Shown here in pieces: positions 57,201 to 64,000 of a DNA stretch of 64,000 nucleotides. The notes below the pieces were generated by a model. It was not told the DNA's origin and searched no databases. It saw nothing but the letters and a program-made list of their open reading frames with translations. The translations under genes were made by a program, and so were the position numbers. The first letter of the stretch is position 1. Each line of letters opens with the position of its first letter. Source of the DNA: Blattamonas nauphoetae (Eukaryota; Preaxostyla; Oxymonadida); assembly GCA_033064195.1 (NCBI GenBank), contig JARBJD010000107.1, positions 124,001 through 188,000 on the forward strand. Direction: 5' to 3'.

Positions 57201-59083
57201 CCACTCGAGCGAGAGAATGACAAGTCGAGAAGCCCTCCAGAAGACGGTGGAGGGAGTTGTCCTTCACTGATTCAAGGAGCCTGGAGCATGCTTCTTGGTT
57301 TCCGATTTGGACTGCTCCCAGATCGTTGAGGACAGCATCTTGTAGTGACTCTGTAGTGAACAACATATCTGTGAATTCAACTTGTTTTCCTTTTCTGTTT
57401 GAACGTCTTCTTCTTTTTCGTTCCCCAACTTTCAGAGGGACAACGGCGCCGATTTCTCCGAAATTTTCGGGGGAATGGGAGTGACTTCGGGGTGGAGACG
57501 GTTGGGAAGGACCAGAAACAAACTTTCCTTCCATTTCGTCCGTCTCTCTCTTTTTCACTCCAACGACGCCGCGGACATCCAGACCCTCTTCAGTCAGTGT
57601 CCCTGTCTTATCGAAGCACATCATCCGAAGTTTTCCAGCAACGTTGATTCTGTTTTGATCGATGCAGAAGATTTTCTTTTTCTTCAGTCGTCGACTGGCG
57701 TATGTCACTCCAATCGACATCGCGGCTGGAAGTGCGGGTGGGACGGCGACCGTAACGATATCCAGACTTTTAAATATGACACGGAAAAGTTCTTCGCCAT
57801 CTCGGATGAGGAAAATAATGACCACGACGAACCCAACCATTGCAATCAGGAACAGAACCCCGATGAATTTGAACGAGTCGGAGTAGAATCGGAACTTTGT
57901 TGGTTTGGGGAACAACATGGATCGGATCAGGCGTCCTTTGGCTGTGTTGAACCCTGTTCTGATTGCAATTCCTTGAGTAGGTCCGTCGGAAGTGTTTTTT
58001 GCTGAGATGATTGTGGTACCGCCAAACAAAATGTGGTTTTTGTGATGCTCCACATTCAGCTTGTCAGCAGGATCTGTTGTGAACGGCAAAGCGGTCTTGA
58101 TCATCGGGATTGACTCGCCTGTAAGCATAGTCTCGTTGACAATGCACTGCCCGCTCAGAAGAACAATGTCGCATGGAACAGCCGTGCCGCTTCGAAGGTG
58201 CACGACATCACCCGGTACGATTTGGTCCGACGGGAGATCCTCAGCCTCTGTTCCTTGACGTTGGATTGTGACGACAATGTTCTGTTTGGACATTTCGTGA
58301 ATGTTCTTGAGATTACGCAATGTTTCAATCATATTCATGATAACTGAGATGATAGACATCCCCAAGACTGCCATTGCGTACGGAAGGTAATCGTTGATGG
58401 ACCAGATAATGACAGAGAAGATCTGGAACATGAAGAATGGATGAAGGCACTCTTCGAGAAGTACCCTATACCATGGCTTCACAGGCACCTCGATGCTGTT
58501 AATGCCAAACAACGCTCGCTGGTGCTCAGCGGTTAGCTCCGAATGACCACGAAGCATTTCGTTCTGAAGAGAAACGAATGGGATTTCTGTATTGTATCTA
58601 TTGAAAATAAGCAAAAAATGATGAACAATCGAAAGAAAACAAACTCCATAGGAATATATTCGCTGATCTCTTCATCAAAGACGAATCTGAGGAGTTTGTA
58701 GGAGAAACTTTTCAGAATTTTCTGAGAGACATAAAAGATAAAGGAGACGATAAGGACAAACATTTCCATCAGTATTCATTTTAACGGGGCAAATAAGCAT
58801 TCTTTTGTGCTCGTCCTGATGAACAATTGAATGAATAAGAAGAACAAACGACAATGACAATTCGGGAAGCTCGCTCATTTGTGGTTTTCCGGCAGGTGGA
58901 AAAGACGTATAACTTCTTCAGCCAGTAGCAAAGCAGTGGAAACAGGCCACAAGTTACGATTGAAACCAATACGAACAGGATTACGCGACATGGAGACAGT
59001 TCATATCCCTGGATGGATTGTACACGCTCTTCATCGAGAGCGTTCGTTTCCGGTTGGTCCAGCATTTCGTGGTTCAAAGTCAT
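54283..59083 (-). CDS. P5B-type ATPase (ATP13A2/3-like polyamine/cation pump)
   Basis: ATG 59083: MTLNHEMLDQPETNALDEER, then IQGYELSPCRVILFVLVSIV and TCGLFPLLCYWLKKLYVF, the P5B N-terminal hairpin. Short introns lead to a main exon of about 1,430 codons. P-type ATPase motifs in order: TGES near 58100, PPALPAAM near 57720-57745 (the PPALP form is P5B-specific), DKTGTLTEEGLD near 57580-57615, MVTGDNPLTAVHVAKGCGI near 56265-56315 and [20 protein letters not shown] near 55600-55660. A linker of about 110 residues in the N domain is Ser/Asp-rich. Six C-terminal membrane segments follow, then a cytoplasmic tail. P5B pumps export polyamines from endolysosomes, so an endolysosomal site is likely here. 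The stop is at 54283. Confidence 0.95.
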
Positions 59084-59630
59084 TCAACAGTCTTGGTTTT
59101 GGTTTCTTTTTGGTTCTTGCTACAAAAGAGCGAAGATCACAATAGATCGAAACCCAAAAACGAATTAATTACTCTCGGAGAGGTTTTCTTCCAATTTTAT
59201 TTCATTATTCGTGTGAAGAAATAACATCTACATCAAAAAAACATTGACATGAGATTTAATGGCCGATTGCAATCAAACAGAACGAATTTTGAAATGTTGT
59301 CTAAAATGGCACAATACTGAGGAAAATTGTACAAATAGACTCTGAAATGCGAATAGAGTCAAACAAAGAGGTCGAGATCCTACTGATAGTTCATCTGAAT
59401 TAGTTGTCATTCACATGCAAAACTGAGCCGATGAATCGTTGAAGAGATTCACATAAAGAGAAACAGTTGACGTCGAGAAATCAAGAAAGAGTCTTTGCAA
59501 GAAAACAGAAGATCGCATGGCTCAACGTTCTTGAGAATACATTGACAGATTTGGAGAATGGATTCTGAAAAGCCCTTAACAATGTATATTTGGGATAAAA
59601 AGAATAAGAAAGAAATATATGAAGTGATAC
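59084..59630. other. Intergenic between P5B ATPase and PPPDE gene
   Basis: About 550 A/T-rich bases: promoter of the P5B gene and 3' region of the PPPDE-PUL gene, both on the - strand. I see no exon or RNA gene. Confidence 0.5.
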
Positions 59631-61596
59631 TTATGATGGAATAAAAGATTGTAGCAAAGAAAGAGCATCCGTCACAACCGAATCTGACCATTTTGACTTG
59701 CACTTGTTCAGAACATCAACGAATCCGATAGTCCCTTCTGAACCATCGGATGCTGGGTGTTCAACAGAAAGGAGTACAACTTGTCCCAATTCACTTGCAC
59801 ATAGAAGAGTTAAAGTGTTTAGTAAATGTGAGACATCGACTGCTCTGATTTGGTCTTTGGAGTCAAATGCACTTTGAAGGAAAATGAAAAGGGTATGATT
59901 GATCAAGATGACAATTGACAGACCTTTCGTCCCTTCCTGCCCACAAGAAAAGTGTGTTTTCGAGAGCTGGAAGGACGGTTTCCAGTAAGTACTCGTGTTC
60001 TCGAGTGTCGACGGTCATTGAGACGATGAGGTTGTAGAGAAGAAGGATGGCATGTTTGGTGATCATTCCTGATTCATGGTTAAGCATCTCAACCACTTTT
60101 GAAAGGAAAAAGATGAAGTTCGTCGGCTGACATTTATCTGACGAATCCAGAAGAAATGAGCGACCATTCGTTGTTGCACAAAGATTTCCAATGACACGCA
60201 TCGCAAGCACAGCATTTCCCTGGACGGTTGGATCGGATTGATCGGTTCCTGTGAGTGTAAGATAATCTGACACGATTGTCCGAGCAGATAAAGGAGTTGG
60301 AGGAGTCATGCCCTTGGCATCCTTTTCGCCAGGGATCCTGAGAATAGATCCTTGTCCACGCTCATTCAGGGCGAAGAGTCTGATGAAGTCGATCACAGGA
60401 CCGTGGAGGGACTTGTTCCAGAGAAGCTTAAGGCGAGTGATGAGGGCGATGAGGTTTTTCGGGATTGGAGCGGATTGTGGGTTGGTGAGGAACTGAAGGG
60501 TTTCTTTGCTGTTGAGGAGTGTCTTATCGGTTTCTGTGATTAGAGAAGGATGTGGCATCGGTTCCTGTGTTGTCGGGTTTGGTACCATGGTGTTTTCACC
60601 ATTTGGAAGTGTTGCAGCATGTTTTCCACCATATTCATAGAGTTTCGAGAGAATCCGATTCGGATCGACTGATGTGATCAGGACGGGCCTCAATTGAGAT
60701 ACAGCTTCTTCAGGAGTCTGAGGTTTCGTCGAAAGTTGAGGTGGAATGAGATTAAGACTGCTTCCGAGAGTTTGGCCACTCGAAGGTCCGAATGGTTGAG
60801 TAGCTGGATTTCCAAACTGAACTTGGTTCGAATTCCCATCTTGAACAGGATTCATTCGACCCATCATCCTGTCAATCATTGGATAGAGAGATTGACCGAG
60901 TGGGGTGGCAAGAAATTCGTTCGGCAGACTTGTAACGACTAGAGAGTGAAGAAAACAGCGTCAAGAGGAAATTAACGAAAAACATTCTGGAATAGGTTTC
61001 CCAGTTAGGAATTTAGCTGCATCATCACAGAAATTATTGCAGTTATTTCGTAGGAGATCGTAAGTGGCCACTGATAAGAATGGAGCGGTAGAGGGAGCAG
61101 ACTTGTGTATTTTGGACTCAATTCATTTAGGTATTGTTCAAAAGTGGTTTGGTCAATCTGAGTATTTCCAAGACTTTCAGAGAGAACGAGAAAATGATGA
61201 TGGAAAAAAGTGACTGAATACTCTATCACTTTCCACGGAGCTCCGGCTTGGGAAATGCCCTGTCAAAATAAAGGTGAAAGAATATTTCCGGAGACGAACA
61301 AACAGGAGGGTCTCTGAGGGAAAGAAAAATGTCGGAGAAATTGATGAGGAAAGAACTAAACCTGTTGATTCCACCACCATAGTAGTATTCATAGCCACTA
61401 GATCACAGATAATGTAAAAATGAAGCAATGTCAATGTTATATCGATCAGATAGTGACTGAGAGAGTGTGCAAACTAAACAACTAGTCCTGTGTGCCAGAG
61501 GCCTTCAAACTGCTTCCCACACAACATCATGGAAAATTGTTTTACCATTCCATGACTAAGATCGTATACATATAGCTTTACTGGATGAGATGTCAT
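59631..61596 (-). CDS. PPPDE thiol peptidase fused to PUL domain (DESI-like)
   Basis: ATG 61596: MTSHPVKLYVYDLSHGMVKQ, then LCGKQFEGLWHTGLVV, GYEYYYGGGINR, SLGNTQIDQTTFEQYLNEL, TYDLLRNNCNNFCDDAAKFL, TGKPIPE and SLPNEFLATPLGQSLYPMID. These are the PPPDE hallmarks, with catalytic His in WHTG and catalytic Cys in NNCNNFC. From about 60750 on, a PUL-type armadillo domain follows (RPVLITSVDPNRILSKLYEY; LLWNKSLHGPVIDFIRLFAL; IGNLCATTNGRSFLL). PUL domains bind Cdc48/p97. PPPDE enzymes remove SUMO or ubiquitin, so the fusion suggests deconjugation linked to p97, as in plant and fungal PPPDE-PUL proteins; the thioredoxin domain some of them carry is absent. At least six short introns. It is divergent from the MPS1 gene, with 57 bp between starts. 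Stop at 59631. Confidence 0.9.
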
Positions 61597-61653
61597 GAGA
61601 TTTTGATCGACCCAATCGAGCGTTATGTCCTTTCAAACCTAACCAAACAGAAA

Positions 61654-63511
61654 ATGTCACACCCCAATCCCCATTTTCCATTTGGGTATTTTCTGTCTTT
61701 CTGATGATTTTTTTCTCTGTATTCTTTATTTCAGAAAGAAACGCGTGAATTGGATTCAACCAAGACTTGGTTCTCATGAAAATCGTGTATATAGTGTGAA
61801 AACGACCACAATAACTATCAATTCAAAGCACAACGATGAAAACGATCCACTTATTTCGTCTAATCAGCGCAGTTCAGGACAACCACCATTCAACAGACTG
61901 GAACCACAAAAACCATCGAACACATCACATTCCATCGGAAATCGAGACTTTCCTCAAAGAAACGGATCTGAACTGAATCATTTACCACAATTCCCTTCTG
62001 ATTGTGAAGAGAAAGAGGAGAGTATGCTTGTTGATTCTCCAAAATCCGAGAGAAATGGAGAAGCATTCCGTCAGACGCCAGTTCAGCAAGCACCGCTTCA
62101 TCACCAACATTTTCTTCCTCCACAACCTTCTCCTCGTCCATTTACTCCGCAACATTATATCACACCATCTCCATACTCAACGCCTCACAATTCACTTTTC
62201 TCGCGTCCAAATTCAAATGTGTCTTCATCATTCCTCTCACATACATCATCAACAAAGTCTACCATCTCCCATCTTTATCACCAGATGGATGACATGGAGA
62301 TTGACAACGAAGAAGAAGGAATGATTGACCCAAAAAGTTTCGTTTGTTCTGAGGAAAATCGGATTGGAAAAGGAGCATCTGCATCTGTACATCGTGTCCA
62401 TTCAAACCGAACAAACAAAAATTATGCATTGAAGATTGTTCAGATTCCTGACGACGAGGTATTTGCATTCTTCATTTCATCTTGTCCAGATGAGACGCCA
62501 AATGGCAGAACACGAGGTCCGACTCCTCCTCAAACTCCGAGGAAGGCCTGGAATTATACAACTATACAATGATCCAGGACCAATTGTCTGCCCAGGGTCC
62601 ATTAAACTGGTGATGGAACTTGGCGAACATGACCTTGCATGTGCAATCAGAAAGTGGAAATTTGAGGCCCTTGAGAAAATGGGAAAAGAAAAAGAACAAT
62701 ATCCGGCAGTTTTTTGTGGGATCGCGAATGTACTTCAAGCGGCTGGGAGGAACCATTCCAAGATCTTTCCGATTGTACCAAAAGAACATATCAGGAGAAT
62801 ATGGAGAGAAATGCTTGAGGCTATCAGAGAAATTCAACATTTTGAACAGGGGATTATTCATGGCGATCTCAAACCAGCGAACTTTTTGTTCGTTCAAGGA
62901 CATCTGAAACTAATAGATTTTGGAATCGCACAAGCAATTGACCACAACGAAACACATGTTCAACAACATCCAGGCGTCGGAACTTATAATTATATTTCCC
63001 CAGAGGCAGCTGGTCGCGGATCTCAACTTGGCTATCGTATTTGGTTTAATATTCTTCATGTTCGTCCTAGCTGCGATAAAGCGGAAAGCATCTGACATTT
63101 GGTCCCTAGGCATGATTTTGTATGAGATGGTCTATGGTGTTACTGCTCTTGCGCATGTTGTTGATTCAATTGATGACAAATACAAAAAACTTCGGTTTCC
63201 ATTTCCATTTTTCAACTATCTCAGGGCCCTCGTATCAGACGCACCGATCACAGTTCCGACTGTTCCATGTGAGTTGGCACAGTTCCAAAACACGATAAGA
63301 CAGTGCTTGCAGAAAGACGAACGGAAGTATGTGTCTCTTTCTCATCACTATTCGACAACATAGACGGCCCTCAGTTGATGAACTGTTGAGTTCTGAGTTG
63401 TTTCCGGATTTTCTCAGGAGCGAATCAACTTTTATTACTCTCATCAATGAATGTCCATCCCTCGACCCTGATTTGAAGAGGACGTTGATTAGAACAATCA
63501 TTGGGGGGTGA
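61654..63511 (+). CDS. MPS1/TTK-like spindle checkpoint kinase
   Basis: ATG 61654 (MSHPNPHFPF), then exons split by introns 61686-61734, 62459-62489 (31 nt), 63037-63070 and 63327-63363. The head of about 220 residues is Ser/Pro/His-rich. The kinase domain begins NRIGKGASASVHRVHSN (glycine loop), with YALKIVQI supplying the Lys. IIHGDLKPANFLFVQGHLKL (catalytic loop; TTK reads IIHSDLKPANFL), DFGIAQAID, GVGTYNYISPEA and SDIWSLGMILYEMVYG follow, then the RPSVDELLSSELF end. HGDLKPANF instead of HSDLKPANF still identifies the TTK family. No TPR module is visible N-terminally. MPS1 phosphorylates KNL1 to start the spindle checkpoint and acts at centrosomes. It shares a 57-bp upstream region with the PPPDE gene. 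TGA 63509-63511. Confidence 0.9.
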
Positions 63512-64000
63512 AAAAAGATGATAAAGCATTCTGACTCACTGATTCGATGTGAATCTCGAATGAACTGAATGTAATCCCGTTTCAACGCGACATCTCACAT
63601 ACCTCCGTTCACTGAAGCCATTGTCGAAAAGCCATCAAAAATGAGAGGGAACTATATGCGTGTTCGTAAATATCGGAAATTTTAAGTGAAGACAAATTGG
63701 GCAAAAATTTGACAAATTAGACACTTTGGTTTGATCAATCTGAGATGCTTTAATCGGAGGTGTAATGTGTCTCAATTGTCTTCCATCACATTTTTCGACT
63801 CATTGAACCACTTTTTTTGGATTAGATCTCTAGGATGGAGGTGTTGGGAATGGGTTGTGAAAAAAGAAATCCATCCTCTATCTTCTATGGTGTCGTCCAT
63901 TCGGCCTCCAAAATTGACCATAGTTAGATAAATCCTGACTAAAATGATTCATGATACACATCTCACTTCTACACAATGTAGAACCTCTCAAAGAAAGAGA
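63512..64000. other. Gene-free right edge
   Basis: About 490 bases downstream of the kinase. A 66-codon + frame at 63731-63931 has no recognisable motif. A coding exon of a following gene may begin outside the window. Confidence 0.4.

Noticed and set aside
1-64000. Alternative genetic code (TAA/TAG as Gln, known in some oxymonads)
   Set aside because: TAA (cyclin, uL23, Sec61, HEAT gene), TAG (USB1, SF-assemblin) and TGA (COMMD4, CWC22, kinase) all end proteins exactly where homologues end.
1-64000. Virus-derived, retroelement or DNA-transposon sequence
   Set aside because: No reverse transcriptase, integrase, capsid, transposase or terminal repeats were recognised in any frame.

Overview
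The window is a gene-dense, intron-rich protist nuclear locus. About 20 protein genes and one tRNA fill almost all of the 64 kb. Introns are mostly very short (roughly 28-60 nt), with donors GTATG, GTTTG or GTATC and YAG/AAG acceptors. TAA, TAG and TGA all terminate genes, so the code is standard. Protein content is fully eukaryotic: TFIIIC, CWC22, USB1, Sec61 alpha, uL23, VPS8, RAB3GAP1, COMMD4, P5B ATPase. Basal-body/flagellar genes (SF-assemblin, CCDC146/MBO2, a TTLL ligase) point to a flagellated cell. A large single-exon beta-helix-like surface protein and the intron style resemble anaerobic Preaxostyla (oxymonads such as Blattamonas or Monocercomonoides). That placement is an inference from memory of such genomes.

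Layout. 1-4185 (+): 5'-truncated ankyrin protein. 4499-5408 (+): PHO80-type cyclin. 5848-17960 (all -): COMMD4, VPS8, TFIIIC subunit GTF3C5, SF-assemblin, CCDC146. 18150-21022 (+): CWC22, convergent with USB1 (-). Then SEC61A and RAB3GAP1 (-), a tiny Grn1-domain gene (+), a degenerate HMG-CoA reductase (-), tRNA-Val(AAC) (+) and the beta-helix surface protein (+). Next come TTLL and a second PHO80-type cyclin (-), uL23 and a HEAT-repeat PP2A-A/PP4R1-like protein (+), a giant LRR-helical-PH-like protein (-), a PfkB kinase (-), a P5B ATPase (-), a PPPDE-PUL deSUMOylase-like gene (-) and an MPS1/TTK kinase (+).

Neighbours are functionally mixed, and I see no operon or gene-cluster logic except the adjacent SF-assemblin/CCDC146 pair. 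Several genes are divergent with very short shared upstream regions (57 bp between the PPPDE gene and the kinase; about 100 bp between RAB3GAP1 and the Grn1 gene). Many products were recognisable only after joining short exons by hand. Where I give exon joins, they rest on reading frame plus splice signals, not on transcripts.

I found no virus-derived element, transposon, CRISPR array or rRNA. The most unusual items are an HMG-CoA reductase homologue lacking several catalytic residues, a stand-alone Grn1 domain, a PfkB kinase with a Cys-rich insert, a fast-evolving repeat in CWC22, and a giant LRR/helical/PH-like protein of unknown family.
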